A stretch of 64,000 nt of DNA from Dyadobacter sp. UC 10 (GCF_008369915.1 NZ_VSRN01000001.1:1954001-2018000); one strand, 5' to 3'. Shown: positions 27,191-36,295, numbered from the stretch's first letter. Translations and numbers: made by a program. The notes: a model not told the origin generated them from the letters alone.

Positions 27191-27559
27191 TTAATAAACT
27201 TCCTTTCCGAATGGGGTCAAAGACAGGCTCATCAGTTTGAAATGCTGCTTTGCAAAAGGTAGTCCGATGATCGTGATGGCAAGAATTATACCAAAAACCA
27301 GGTGGGTAAGCGCAATCCAGATTCCACCTATAACAATCCAGATTACGTTAAAAACAGTGGATAAACAGCCCGTATTACCGGGGACATCGCGTACCTGCTG
27401 CCCGAATGGAAAAAGGGAAAGCATTCCTATTTTAAAACATTGAATACCAAAAGGAATCCCGATAATGGTTAGGCAGAGTACCAGGCCAGCCACCATATAT
27501 TCCAGAAAAACCAAGAAACCGCCGAATATCAGCCAGATAATATTGCCAATGAGATTCAT
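27191..27559 (-). CDS. YccF domain inner-membrane protein
   Basis: 122 residues. Two copies of the YccF module appear: NIIWLIFGGFLVFLEYMVAGLVLCLTIIGIPFGIQCFKI and NVIWIVIGGIWIALTHLVFGIILAITIIGLPFAKQHFKL, each a helical hairpin ending in an IIGxPF motif. Integral membrane protein of unknown function. Confidence 0.93.
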   Translation of the reverse strand: MNLIGNIIWLIFGGFLVFLEYMVAGLVLCLTIIGIPFGIQCFKIGMLSLFPFGQQVRDVPGNTGCLSTVFNVIWIVIGGIWIALTHLVFGIILAITIIGLPFAKQHFKLMSLSLTPFGKEVY

Positions 27560-27616
27560 AACCGGACAGATTTTATTTAGTGATAATTACTGTGATAAAA
27601 CTAGTAGCCCTGCCGC

Positions 27617-28282
27617 TTAACGTTCCAGTTTTTTGACAAGCGGTTCAGTCTGTGATTTATTGGGAACATCGTTTGATTGCCAGTTTTCTATCTTCAGCAA
27701 TCTGAAAAATTCCGTCTCCTCTATTTCCCTTACCCGGCCGGGCGGCAGGTCGGCGAGTTCGAGATCTTCGATACTGACGCGCACAAGCCGCTTGCACCGG
27801 TGGCCGGCGGTACGTACCATTTTGCGTATCTGATGATACTTCCCCTCCGTCAGGCTTATTTCCAGCCAGGTATTCGGGACATTTTCATAAGTTTCGTTTT
27901 GGTGTTTAGTTAAAACAGCGGGCCTGGAAATAATTTTGACTTCGCAGGGTGTGGTCACATATTCAACTCCGCCTTTAATTTTGATCCCGATTCCGCTGCG
28001 GAGCAACTGCAAAGTGTGCTCGCTGACGTGGTGCCCCACATTGACCCAATAGGTACGTTTATGCGGAACCTGGCCCATAAACAGTAGATTGGTAACCCGT
28101 TTGTTTGTGGTAAGAATCAGTAAACCTTCGGAGTGGTTATCGAGCCTGCCAATTGCATGGGTGCCTTCGGGGAAGTCAAAATCCAGGTCACCCAGCAGCC
28201 TCACCTCATCCGAGCTGACAAACTGCGATACCATATTGGCGGGCTTGTTTATTATAAAGTAGCGGTAACGCGATTGGGTCAT
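27617..28282 (-). CDS. RsuA-family pseudouridine synthase (RluE/RluF-like, no S4 domain)
   Basis: 221 residues. The catalytic aspartate is in AIGRLDNHSEGLLILT (about residues 42-57); FIINKPANMVSQF opens the domain and EGKYHQIRKMVRTAGHRCKRLVRVSI is the family's C-terminal motif. The protein starts directly at the catalytic domain, with no S4 RNA-binding domain, as in RluE. It converts a specific uridine in 23S rRNA or tRNA; the site cannot be told from sequence. The C-terminal 30 residues are a charged tail. Confidence 0.92.
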   Translation of the reverse strand: MTQSRYRYFIINKPANMVSQFVSSDEVRLLGDLDFDFPEGTHAIGRLDNHSEGLLILTTNKRVTNLLFMGQVPHKRTYWVNVGHHVSEHTLQLLRSGIGIKIKGGVEYVTTPCEVKIISRPAVLTKHQNETYENVPNTWLEISLTEGKYHQIRKMVRTAGHRCKRLVRVSIEDLELADLPPGRVREIEETEFFRLLKIENWQSNDVPNKSQTEPLVKKLER

Positions 28283-28290
28283 TTGCGAAT

Positions 28291-28653
28291 TTACCGACTC
28301 TTGTTAACAATTTCTTGAATTACAGAAATGACTTTATCAATCCGGAAGTATATATCTTCATTCGTAAACCTGATTACCCAAACATCAAATTCCTTAATTA
28401 AGTCTGACCGCAATCGATCATACGCTGCATTCTCTCGCAACAGATGAATGTTTCCGTCTACTTCAATCACGAGCTTAAGCTCGTGGCAATAAAAATCTAC
28501 GATAAAACGGTGGAAGGGATGCTGCCGCCTGAATTTCACTCCAAGTTGCTTGCCTGACAATCTTTCCCAAAGCAGTTTTTCGGCCCGGGTTTCATTTTTA
28601 CGAAGTTCTTTTGCGCGAGCGAATAAGATCGGCGCAGCGCCATAATGCATCAT
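28291..28653 (-). CDS. DUF559 endonuclease-domain protein
   Basis: 120 residues of the Vsr/PD-(D/E)xK-like DUF559 family: ARAKELRKNETRAEKLLWERL, then VKFRRQHPFHRFIVDFYCHELKLVIEVDGNIHL with the catalytic D...E.K-like pattern (IVDFYC, LVIEVDG). The role is undefined. Directly upstream lie the two structured repeats at 28755-28959, which may be its partners or simply neighbours. Confidence 0.88.
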   Translation of the reverse strand: MMHYGAAPILFARAKELRKNETRAEKLLWERLSGKQLGVKFRRQHPFHRFIVDFYCHELKLVIEVDGNIHLLRENAAYDRLRSDLIKEFDVWVIRFTNEDIYFRIDKVISVIQEIVNKSR

Positions 28654-28754
28654 AGTGTGTTTAATTTCCCACTTTCTCTAAAACAAAAGTGGGTGTTTCT
28701 TTTGCTAATACTTGATTTGTAAAGAAAAGGCTATTGGGAGATTCTAATGCACTA

Positions 28755-28959
28755 GCGCCAAGTCCCCCCGGACCCTGAGGGGGAGACGTATGATTTTGAA
28801 ATCAGTACAAAAAAGCTCCTCTAGGGGATTTAGGGTAACCCGCGAGCCTAAGTTCTTTCAGTCGCGCCAAGTGCCCCCGGCCCCTGAAGGGGAGACGTAT
28901 GATTTTGAAATCAGGCTAGCTCAGCACAAAAAGTCCCCCTTAGGGGATTTAGGGGTGCC
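28755..28959. repeat. Two-copy structured repeat, about 90 bp each
   Basis: Copies at 28755-28840 and 28864-28959 share gcgccaagt, a C-run/G-run pair, gagacgtatgattttgaaatcag, and a tail ending taggggatttaggg. Each copy can form three hairpins: a C5/G5 stem, tgattt-tg-aaatca, and a TCCC/GGGA stem (perfect in copy 2: tcccc-ctta-gggga). Copy 2 runs into the DUF3500 gene and contains its stop codon (28949-28951) and last codons. It resembles a dispersed REP/BIME-like element. Confidence 0.85.
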
Positions 28960-29992
28960 CCTTTTCATAATGTGCCCGCAGCATATCTTCCCCGAAATCA
29001 TTCGTCAGGTCCCGTACTACTGAATGAATGTGATTACCGCCATTTTGGGTGTTGTCAAATTCAATCAGGAACGTGGGACCGTGAATGCGGTAGTAGTGCC
29101 CATGACCAGGTCCGATGAGCGGCTCCCGGTCTCCCATCCAAGCGAAATGAATTTTTTCCAGGCCTGCCTTTTCCAGCTCAGACCATTGCTGATTTTTTAG
29201 CGTCACGTGGTACCGCTGCAGATAAGACATGATCAGATCTTTGAAAACCGCATTTTGTGCTGCATTCATATCTCTCATCGCAAGCCCTTCCATTTTTTCG
29301 AGAGACGCTTTGCGGGTGTTGGAAGTGAATATCTCGTTTGGTGCCTTCGCGCCCAGGCTTACCTTTTCGGCCTGAGATCCGTCGAAACTGTTCAGCAACC
29401 TGAATGCTGTCTCCTGTTCGGCTCTAAGAATGATCTTGCCTTTTTGGGGTACATCTGCCAGTACTTTGCCGGGATTACTGCCCATAAAACTCGGCGTATA
29501 GGTAACGTGGTTTTTAATGGAAGAAAAGTGCAGCGAAAGGTGGTGACCTTCCACCCGCCACCCCCAGGGGGCGCTGCCCGGTTTTCCGAATATCAGAAAT
29601 GCATAGTTTTCCGGATCTCGGTAAGTATCGTTGGCCGGGCGCGTTTCAGTTACCCTAAGTACATTTTCCAGATCAATGATCTGCTCAACCTTGCTATATC
29701 CTTCCTGACTCAAAACCAACTCGACCAATGCCATAGCTGCTTTTCGCTGTTCCTGGTTCATCTGTTTCAAAGTCAAACCTTTTCTCTCTCTGGGCGTAAA
29801 ATTCCAGTCAGAACGAACGGGATCTGAATAGGCTGCCAAAGCGGTTTTTTGCTGCTCAGCGTCGAGTGTTTTGAGGAAAGAATTGACGGCTGCCGCCATT
29901 TCCTTCGCTAACTTCTCGTCAGCTGCGACGGTCACATTTCCTGTGTTAAAAAGCAGTACCCATAGCCCGGCAAGAAACCCTATCTTTCTCAT
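28949..29992 (-). CDS. DUF3500 family secreted protein
   Basis: 347 residues with a signal peptide (to about residue 23, VTVAA). DUF3500 marks: VRSDWNFTPRERKGLTLKQMN, YAFLIFGKPGSAPWGWRVEGHHLSLHF, FAWMGDREPLIGPGHGHYYRIHGPTFLIEFDNTQNGGNHIHSVVRDL and a C-terminal DFGEDMLRAHYE. Multiple conserved His suggest metal binding, but no reaction is established for the family. The last residues (GHP) and the stop come from the repeat that follows. Confidence 0.92.
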   Translation of the reverse strand: MRKIGFLAGLWVLLFNTGNVTVAADEKLAKEMAAAVNSFLKTLDAEQQKTALAAYSDPVRSDWNFTPRERKGLTLKQMNQEQRKAAMALVELVLSQEGYSKVEQIIDLENVLRVTETRPANDTYRDPENYAFLIFGKPGSAPWGWRVEGHHLSLHFSSIKNHVTYTPSFMGSNPGKVLADVPQKGKIILRAEQETAFRLLNSFDGSQAEKVSLGAKAPNEIFTSNTRKASLEKMEGLAMRDMNAAQNAVFKDLIMSYLQRYHVTLKNQQWSELEKAGLEKIHFAWMGDREPLIGPGHGHYYRIHGPTFLIEFDNTQNGGNHIHSVVRDLTNDFGEDMLRAHYEKGHP

Positions 29993-30128
29993 GAACAGTC
30001 AGTTTGAGAATTTGCAATATGTGTTTTTGAATTTTAAAGTAGCTGGCGTAAGGAAACTACCAATATAGTGTCTGTTCACACTCTGCATTTGATCCGAATT
30101 TTCAGTGAAGGAATTAGGTGAAACCGAT

Positions 30129-30136
30129 TAGATTTG
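30129..30136 (+). promoter_or_regulatory. Probable -7 element for the dGTPase gene
   Basis: TAGATTTG matches TAnnTTTG, 18 bp before the dgt start codon. No good -33 TTTG at 17-23 bp. Confidence 0.4.
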
Positions 30137-30154
30137 CCACTTTAAGATAAGAAT

Positions 30155-31501
30155 ATGATGAATTGGGAAAAGTTGCTTTCCGCCAAACGCTGGGGAAGCG
30201 AAGACAAGTACAATGCGGATCCTGCCGAGGCCAGGTCCGAATTCCAGCGCGACTACGACCGGCTCATTTTTTCCTCTCCGTTCAGACGACTTCAGAATAA
30301 AACGCAGGTATTCCCCCTCCCCGGAAGCGTTTTTGTTCATAACCGACTCACTCACAGTCTCGAAGTAGCCAGTGTAGGTAAATCTCTGGGAAGGATATTT
30401 TACAATAAACTTTGCGCTGAGGACAAGGATATTGATCAGAAGTTGCCTTTAATCAGTGAAATAGGAAATATCGTATCGGCGGCCTGCCTGGCACACGACC
30501 TTGGCAATCCTGCTTTCGGGCATTCGGGAGAGGCTGCCATCTCTCATTACTTCACAGATGATGAGGGATTGAAATACAAGTCGGAGGTAACTCAGGAGCA
30601 ATGGGCCGATCTTATTCACTTTGAAGGGAATGCAAATGCCTTCAGGATATTGACGCATCCTTACGCCGGGAAAGGTTACGGAAGCTTCGCACTTACTTAT
30701 TCAACGCTGGCCGCAATCGCAAAATATCCCTGTGAGGCGATCGCGGGCCATAACAAGGCAAATATTTACACTAAAAAATATGGGTTCTTTCAGTCTGAGC
30801 AAGCTGGTTTCCAAAAGATTGCCACTGAATTGGATTTACATAAAGAATCGGACTCTCCGCTGATATTCCGGCGCCACCCGCTTGTTTACCTCGTCGAAGC
30901 GGCGGACGACATTTGCTATAATATCATTGACCTGGAAGATGCTCACCGCCTGAAAATACTTTCCTACCAGGAAGTTGAGACGCTGCTTTTACAGCTTTGC
31001 AATGATCCGAAAATGCCGGCGCGATTACAGGAGATAGATGATGCCGATGCTAAAATCAGCCTTCTCAGGGCCAAATCGATCAGTACGCTTATCGGCCAGT
31101 GTTCTGAATTATTTTATAATGAACAGAAAACCATTCTTGCCGGAAATCTGAACAAAAGCCTTATTGACAGCATGCCCGAGCCTTACAGGTCGGCTATGAA
31201 AGAGATTGAATGCATCTCTGTCAGCAAGATTTACAATTATTCTTCTGTTGTACAGATTGAAGTGGCTGGCTACAAAGTAATTGGCGGTCTATTGGAAGAA
31301 TTCGTGCCTGCCTATCTTAATAATAATAACCACTATACCAGGAAACTTGTAGAGTTAATTCCAAAGCAATTCATAACTTCGAAGGAAGATCCCTACTCTA
31401 AAATTCAGACTGTACTCGATTTTGTGTCTGGCATGACCGATCTGTACGCTGTGGAGCTCTTCCGAAAGATTAAGGGAATTTCTTTTCCTTCTATTACCTG
31501 A
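30155..31501 (+). CDS. dgt: Deoxyguanosinetriphosphate triphosphohydrolase (dGTPase)
   Basis: 448 residues. HD-domain metal ligands: the first His in NRLTHSLEVASVG and the HD pair in ACLAHDLGNPAFGHSGE; also FSSPFRRLQNKTQVFPL at the N-terminus and the conserved YLVEAADDICYNIIDLED. The enzyme hydrolyses dGTP (or dNTPs) to deoxynucleoside and triphosphate, controlling dNTP pools and sometimes phage. Single gene. Confidence 0.95.
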   Translation: MMNWEKLLSAKRWGSEDKYNADPAEARSEFQRDYDRLIFSSPFRRLQNKTQVFPLPGSVFVHNRLTHSLEVASVGKSLGRIFYNKLCAEDKDIDQKLPLISEIGNIVSAACLAHDLGNPAFGHSGEAAISHYFTDDEGLKYKSEVTQEQWADLIHFEGNANAFRILTHPYAGKGYGSFALTYSTLAAIAKYPCEAIAGHNKANIYTKKYGFFQSEQAGFQKIATELDLHKESDSPLIFRRHPLVYLVEAADDICYNIIDLEDAHRLKILSYQEVETLLLQLCNDPKMPARLQEIDDADAKISLLRAKSISTLIGQCSELFYNEQKTILAGNLNKSLIDSMPEPYRSAMKEIECISVSKIYNYSSVVQIEVAGYKVIGGLLEEFVPAYLNNNNHYTRKLVELIPKQFITSKEDPYSKIQTVLDFVSGMTDLYAVELFRKIKGISFPSIT

Positions 31502-31639
31502 ACACTAAATCACCGGCGTGAGATCAGTGGCCTAAAGACGAAGTGAATGTCAAAAGAGCAGCCGTGTCGACGCTGAAAAAGTCATTGCACCCTTTACGAA
31601 TCCCTGGAATAATATTACTTGACGTGATTAGATCCTGTT

Positions 31640-33634
31640 ATGACTACTCTTGATATCCTGCTCGTAGAAGATGACGATATTGATGTGATGCAGTTCGCAC
31701 AAGTCGTCCAAAAGTCACAGGTAGAGATCGGGGAAATGAGGATCTCGAAATATGCGGAAGATGCTTTGCAAGTGTTAAAAGAGTGGCTGCCAACCTGCAT
31801 TTTTCTTGATTATCAGCTCCCGGAAACCAACGGCCTGGAAGTATTGAAAAAGATCAGGGAAGCCGTGCCGGGCATTCCCGTGATCGTGATCACCTCCCGG
31901 AGCGACGAACGTATTGCCGTCGAAATCATCAAGGCCGGGGCGATGGACTATTTCACCAGGTCAGAAATGAATGCCGAAAAGCTGACCAAGACCTTTCATA
32001 CCGTGAGCCAGATGCGGGAAGCCGAGGAAGGCCGCGAAAAGGCACACCGCGAGCTTGCCGAGAAAGAGGAATTCATCAACAAAATAGCACTGTTATCCCC
32101 CAATATTATTTATGTGATTGACATTGAAAAATGGACCAATATCTTTCACAACAAACAGATTTCCAAAATACTAGGATACTCTGAAGGTGACAATCTGCCA
32201 GATGGTACCAGCGGGCTAGCGAAGATCATCAATGAGCAGGATCAGCTTGCATTCCGCAGGCACTATCACTTTATGAGGCATTGGGTGAAAGATTCAGATG
32301 TGACAGAAAAGGAGTTCCGGTTGAAACACAAAGACGGTTCTGAGGTTTGGATTATTACGCGGGAGGTGCCTTTCAAACGCAATGAGAAAGGCAGTGTACA
32401 GGAAGTTTTGGGAACGGCAATCGACATTACCAGCAGAAAAAAAGCAGAAGAAGAGCTATTGCAAGCGAAAAACGATGCCGAAGAAGCAGCTCGGATAAAG
32501 TCAGATCTATTGTCAACAATGAGCCACGAGATCCGTACTCCCATGAATGGTATCATCGGGTTCACTGAGCTGTTGCTGGGCAGCAATTTCCCGGAAGCAG
32601 ACAGACAATACCTTAAGATGATCAAATATTCCGCTGACAATCTGATGGTTATTTTGAATGATATTCTCGATTTCTCTAAAATTGAAGCCGGAAAGTTTGG
32701 ATTGGAAAACTTTGAATTCGACCTGAAGGAAAAGCTGGAATACCTCGTCAGGACTTTCGACGTAAGAGCGAAGGAAAAATCAATTGACCTTACTTTTCGC
32801 TCAGGACCAAATGTGCCCAAGATGCTGATGGGAGACGCATACCGGCTCAATCAGGTCCTGATCAATTTGGTCGGAAATGCGATCAAGTTTACCGAAGAAG
32901 GTGGGTTTGTTAAAGTTTCCGTAGAACTACACGAAGACAAAGGCAATAGTGCCGACATTAAAATTGATGTAACAGATTCGGGAATAGGCATTTCCGAAGA
33001 TAAGCTTGGCGTTATTTTTGATAGTTTCTCCCAGGCGCATCAAAACAATGCAACCCGCTATTTCGGTGGAACCGGCCTTGGCCTCAGCATTACCAGAAAA
33101 ATAACTGAACTGATGAACGGTACCATTTCTGCTAAAAGTAAATTGGGGGAAGGATCAACGTTCAGTGTGATCCTCAATTTTAGAAAAGCCGTAACTGCAC
33201 TACAACAGCAGATAATTGCACCCGAGCAGGTATCGCTCAAAGGTTATCGCATTCTGGTAGCGGAAGATATCCTGGCAAACCAGATTTTGCTCAAACATCT
33301 GCTCACGAGGTGGGGCGCTTACTTTATCATATGCAATAATGGAAAAGAAGTGCTGGATCGCCTGGAAGAGGGTGAATTTGACCTCATCCTGATGGATCTT
33401 CAAATGCCTGTGATGGACGGAATTACGGCTATGAAAGCCATTCGCTCCTCCTATCCGCAGCATGCACATGTTCCGGTAATCGCCTTTACAGCAGACACTT
33501 TCGCTGAGAATGCCCCTGTGATTGATGGAGTTAGGTTCGCCAGCTTTGTTACTAAACCATTCCGTGCGGAAGAATTGATCAGGGTAATCAGCCACCAGTT
33601 GAACATCAGTCATAAAGCAAGCCCGGTCAGCTGA
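31640..33634 (+). CDS. Cytosolic hybrid histidine kinase: REC-PAS-HisKA-HATPase-REC
   Basis: 664 residues, no membrane segment. Receiver 1 occupies 5-120 (D57 in CIFLDYQLP). The conserved receiver lysine is replaced by Arg (DYFTRSE, R107). A PAS domain spans about 150-265, then a coiled linker, HisKA with H296 in MSHEIRTPMNG, ATPase boxes DSGIGIS and GGTGLGLSI, and receiver 2 from about 535 with D586 in LILMDLQMP and VTKPF. An N-terminal receiver means it takes input from another kinase or modulates itself, while the C-terminal one passes phosphate on. No HPt or output gene is adjacent. Its end overlaps the convergent molybdenum-hydroxylase gene by 8 bp. Confidence 0.93.
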   Translation: MTTLDILLVEDDDIDVMQFAQVVQKSQVEIGEMRISKYAEDALQVLKEWLPTCIFLDYQLPETNGLEVLKKIREAVPGIPVIVITSRSDERIAVEIIKAGAMDYFTRSEMNAEKLTKTFHTVSQMREAEEGREKAHRELAEKEEFINKIALLSPNIIYVIDIEKWTNIFHNKQISKILGYSEGDNLPDGTSGLAKIINEQDQLAFRRHYHFMRHWVKDSDVTEKEFRLKHKDGSEVWIITREVPFKRNEKGSVQEVLGTAIDITSRKKAEEELLQAKNDAEEAARIKSDLLSTMSHEIRTPMNGIIGFTELLLGSNFPEADRQYLKMIKYSADNLMVILNDILDFSKIEAGKFGLENFEFDLKEKLEYLVRTFDVRAKEKSIDLTFRSGPNVPKMLMGDAYRLNQVLINLVGNAIKFTEEGGFVKVSVELHEDKGNSADIKIDVTDSGIGISEDKLGVIFDSFSQAHQNNATRYFGGTGLGLSITRKITELMNGTISAKSKLGEGSTFSVILNFRKAVTALQQQIIAPEQVSLKGYRILVAEDILANQILLKHLLTRWGAYFIICNNGKEVLDRLEEGEFDLILMDLQMPVMDGITAMKAIRSSYPQHAHVPVIAFTADTFAENAPVIDGVRFASFVTKPFRAEELIRVISHQLNISHKASPVS

Positions 33635-35825
33635 CCTTCGCCCAATCAATCTTATCGGATGTTAAAGGCAGTTCCCGAAGGCGGCTGCCGGTTGCACTGC
33701 ATATCGCATTGGCAATCGCAGCTGAAGTAGGCCCCTGGGCCGCCTCCCCAGCGCCGAGCGGCTCCTCCTCCGGTCTGTCAATAATGTAAACTTCGGTGTG
33801 GGGAACCTGGTCAAAACGGAGGATTGGATACGTTTCCCAGGTAGTACTCCTCACTCCCGTTTCATCAAACTTCACTTCTTCCAGCATCGTCCAGCTCGCC
33901 GCCTGGATCATTCCCCCGGAAGTCTGGTTAATGATCCCGTCCCTATTGATCACTTGTCCGGAGTCGATCACTGCGGTCAGCTTGGTTAATTGATAACTCT
34001 TCGTGGCCTTGTCGACGCTTACCTCTGCTTTAACAGCCAGATAGGCGGCACTGTTTTTATATTGGGCAAAGGCAAAACCTTCACCGCGGCTACTCCCCCA
34101 GCCCGCTTTTTCGACCAGGGTAGTGATCACCTTGCGTGCACGCTCGTCTTTCAGGTGCGAGAGCCTGAATGCTACCGGATCCTCACCTGCTTTCCAGGCA
34201 AGCTCATCCATAAAAGACTCCAGAGCGAAGATATTGGCATAAGCCCCGAGACTTCTCAAAGCGGAAGTCCGCAATGGTCCGTCAAAATCGCTCAGGCTGA
34301 TTTTCCTGGAAGCAAAGTCATAAAGCGGCACGGAATTCCGGTGACTCCCTCCCGAAAAGCCCCCCGATTTGAAGACAAAGGGTTTCGCAATGTGCCTGCC
34401 CGCCAGCAAATGCCCGGCATTCCCGCCCGGCCGCGTACTGTGCGTATCCGACCAGATTTCAGTATTCCAGGCATCGACCTTACCTGCTTCGCCGATCCGT
34501 CCTTTTACATTCAATACCATTGCAGAACCATAAGGCTCCCATTTGTGCTCATCTTCCCGCATCCATTGTACCCGGACCGGCCTACCCGGCATTTCCATTG
34601 CGAGCAAAGCGGCGTCGCCACCAGCATCGTCGGCACCATTGTGCCCGTAACAACCAGCCCCCGGCACACCGATCACCCTGATCTTGTTTTCGGGCATTTT
34701 CAGCAGATCAGAGATCGTTTTGCGCAGGGGATAAACGCCCTGGGTATGCGACCACACTGTCAGTAAATCATTTTTCCAAAGCGCTATTGCGCATGACGGG
34801 CCAATAGAACCGTGCATTTGGTAAGGTCTTTTATAAGTTGCTTCGTGCTTAAAATCTTTCGCCGGCATGCCGGAGCCGCTCTCTTCTATTATTTTGGAAG
34901 CTGACGCAGACGCCTGTATATGATCGTACAGCTTATCCGGCGAAACGCTAAGTGGCAGGGAGTCCCATTTCGCATTGGTTTTTAATACTTCCAAAGCTTT
35001 TACAGCCGTATATTCCTTTGCCGCGATCACGGACACAAAGTTTCCGTTTACCACCAATTTTAATACATCGGGTAATTTTTCAATTTGCTCTCTGGGAACC
35101 GATATCAGCTTTGCATTGTAAACCGGCGGTCGCAAAACGCGTGCGTGGACCATTTCAGGTAATCGCATATCCTGAATGTAATAGGCTTTCGCAACGGCCA
35201 TTTGGGCAATGTCCTCGCGGTGCACGCCTTTACCAATCAACTTATAGGTAGCCGGGTCTTTCAGCGGGGCTTTTCCCGTCACTTCTATTTCCAGGCGCTT
35301 TCCCGCTACCAGCTCCTGGTAGGTTACCTTTTTTTGATTTCCGGAAGATATTACTACTCCGTTTTCTACTGAAAGAGATTCAATTTGCGTTTCGAGCTTT
35401 TGCGCGGCCAGCTTCAACAAATATTGTCTCGCTTCTGCTGCCGCGTTCCGGATCGCTCGGCCGCTGCCTTCAATGGAGCCACTGCCTGCGGTATAACGTT
35501 CATCCTGGGTCTGGCCGGTATCTGCGATGATAATACGGACCCGGTTCATCGGTATATCCAGTTCTTCCGCTGCCATTTGCATCAATGCCGTCCGTATACC
35601 CTGGCCGAGCTCCATTTTACCCGTGATCACAGTAAGCTTTCCATCCGCATCAAAACGGATCCAGGCATCGATCAGCTGGCCATTGGTAACCGGCGCGGTA
35701 CCACATGATTCATCAGATCCGGCAATGCCTGTAAAGGTCGGGAAAAGCTGAAATCCGACCAGCAAATGACCGGCGCTTTTGAGAAATGAGCGTCTATCCG
35801 CATTGAAACTGGATTGATTTTTCAT
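33627..35825 (-). CDS. Molybdopterin-binding subunit of a xanthine-dehydrogenase-family oxidoreductase (IorB-like), Tat-exported
   Basis: 732 residues. Tat signal DRRSFLKSAGHLLVG at about 10-24. Family stretches: GKMELGQGIRTALMQMAAEELDIPMNRV, GQTQDERYTAGSGSIEGSGRAIRNAA, GVPGAGCYGHNGADDAGGDAALLA, VQWMREDEHKWEPYG and PLGAGEAAQGPTSAAIANAI near the C-terminus, carrying the catalytic Glu (GAGE). It resembles isoquinoline 1-oxidoreductase beta subunits, hydroxylating an N-heterocycle or aldehyde in the periplasm with the [2Fe-2S] subunit encoded just upstream (4-bp overlap). The substrate is unknown. No separate FAD subunit is present. Confidence 0.92.
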   Translation of the reverse strand: MKNQSSFNADRRSFLKSAGHLLVGFQLFPTFTGIAGSDESCGTAPVTNGQLIDAWIRFDADGKLTVITGKMELGQGIRTALMQMAAEELDIPMNRVRIIIADTGQTQDERYTAGSGSIEGSGRAIRNAAAEARQYLLKLAAQKLETQIESLSVENGVVISSGNQKKVTYQELVAGKRLEIEVTGKAPLKDPATYKLIGKGVHREDIAQMAVAKAYYIQDMRLPEMVHARVLRPPVYNAKLISVPREQIEKLPDVLKLVVNGNFVSVIAAKEYTAVKALEVLKTNAKWDSLPLSVSPDKLYDHIQASASASKIIEESGSGMPAKDFKHEATYKRPYQMHGSIGPSCAIALWKNDLLTVWSHTQGVYPLRKTISDLLKMPENKIRVIGVPGAGCYGHNGADDAGGDAALLAMEMPGRPVRVQWMREDEHKWEPYGSAMVLNVKGRIGEAGKVDAWNTEIWSDTHSTRPGGNAGHLLAGRHIAKPFVFKSGGFSGGSHRNSVPLYDFASRKISLSDFDGPLRTSALRSLGAYANIFALESFMDELAWKAGEDPVAFRLSHLKDERARKVITTLVEKAGWGSSRGEGFAFAQYKNSAAYLAVKAEVSVDKATKSYQLTKLTAVIDSGQVINRDGIINQTSGGMIQAASWTMLEEVKFDETGVRSTTWETYPILRFDQVPHTEVYIIDRPEEEPLGAGEAAQGPTSAAIANAICSATGSRLRELPLTSDKIDWAKVS

Positions 35826-36295
35826 AAATTTTTCATTTTATCGGCGGCTTTCTTGACTGCGCTGATGATCCTGGTGTGCGTGCCGCAGCGACAAAGTACC
35901 CGGTTGAGCGCCTGCCGGATTTGCGTATCGGAAGGATTTTTATTTTCCGCCAGTAAAGCTTTTGCCGACATGATCATTCCATTCATGCAATAGCCGCATT
36001 GCGCAGCCTGCTCCTCTATAAATGCCTCCTGAACAGGATCGAGCTTCCCGTTTTTAGCCAGCCCGTCCAGCGTAGTTACCTCATAAACCGCAGCCGCACT
36101 GCACGGGATGACACAGGAAGGTTGTGCTGCCCCATTTAAGAGTACCATACAACTGCCGCACCGCTCAATTCCGCAGCCATATTTGGGACCATTCAATTTC
36201 AAATCGTTCCGAAGTAAATAGAGCAAAGGCATTTCCGGGTCGGCTTGCACCTTGTGCACTTTTCCGTTTACCCTGATCGTCATGAGTTCAGCCAT
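35822..36295 (-). CDS. [2Fe-2S]-binding subunit of the same oxidoreductase (IorA-like)
   Basis: 157 residues if started at ATG 36295 (MAELMTIRVNGK); ATG 36283 is also possible, and an earlier in-frame ATG at 36346 would add 17 residues without homology. The plant-type cluster is bound by GPKYGCGIERCGSCMVLLNG...SC, and the second all-helical cluster by QCGYCMNGMIMSA and RVLCRCGTH. It passes electrons from the molybdenum site onward. It has no export signal, so it probably rides through Tat with the large subunit. It is divergent from blaI. Confidence 0.92.
   Translation of the reverse strand: MAELMTIRVNGKVHKVQADPEMPLLYLLRNDLKLNGPKYGCGIERCGSCMVLLNGAAQPSCVIPCSAAAVYEVTTLDGLAKNGKLDPVQEAFIEEQAAQCGYCMNGMIMSAKALLAENKNPSDTQIRQALNRVLCRCGTHTRIISAVKKAADKMKNL

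Noticed and set aside
32266..32850. 194-codon ORF antisense to the hybrid kinase
   Set aside because: Lies wholly within the HisKA/ATPase coding region and has no features of its own.
33990..34766. 258-codon ORF antisense to the molybdopterin subunit
   Set aside because: No recognisable domain, and the opposite strand is a full-length, well-matched gene.
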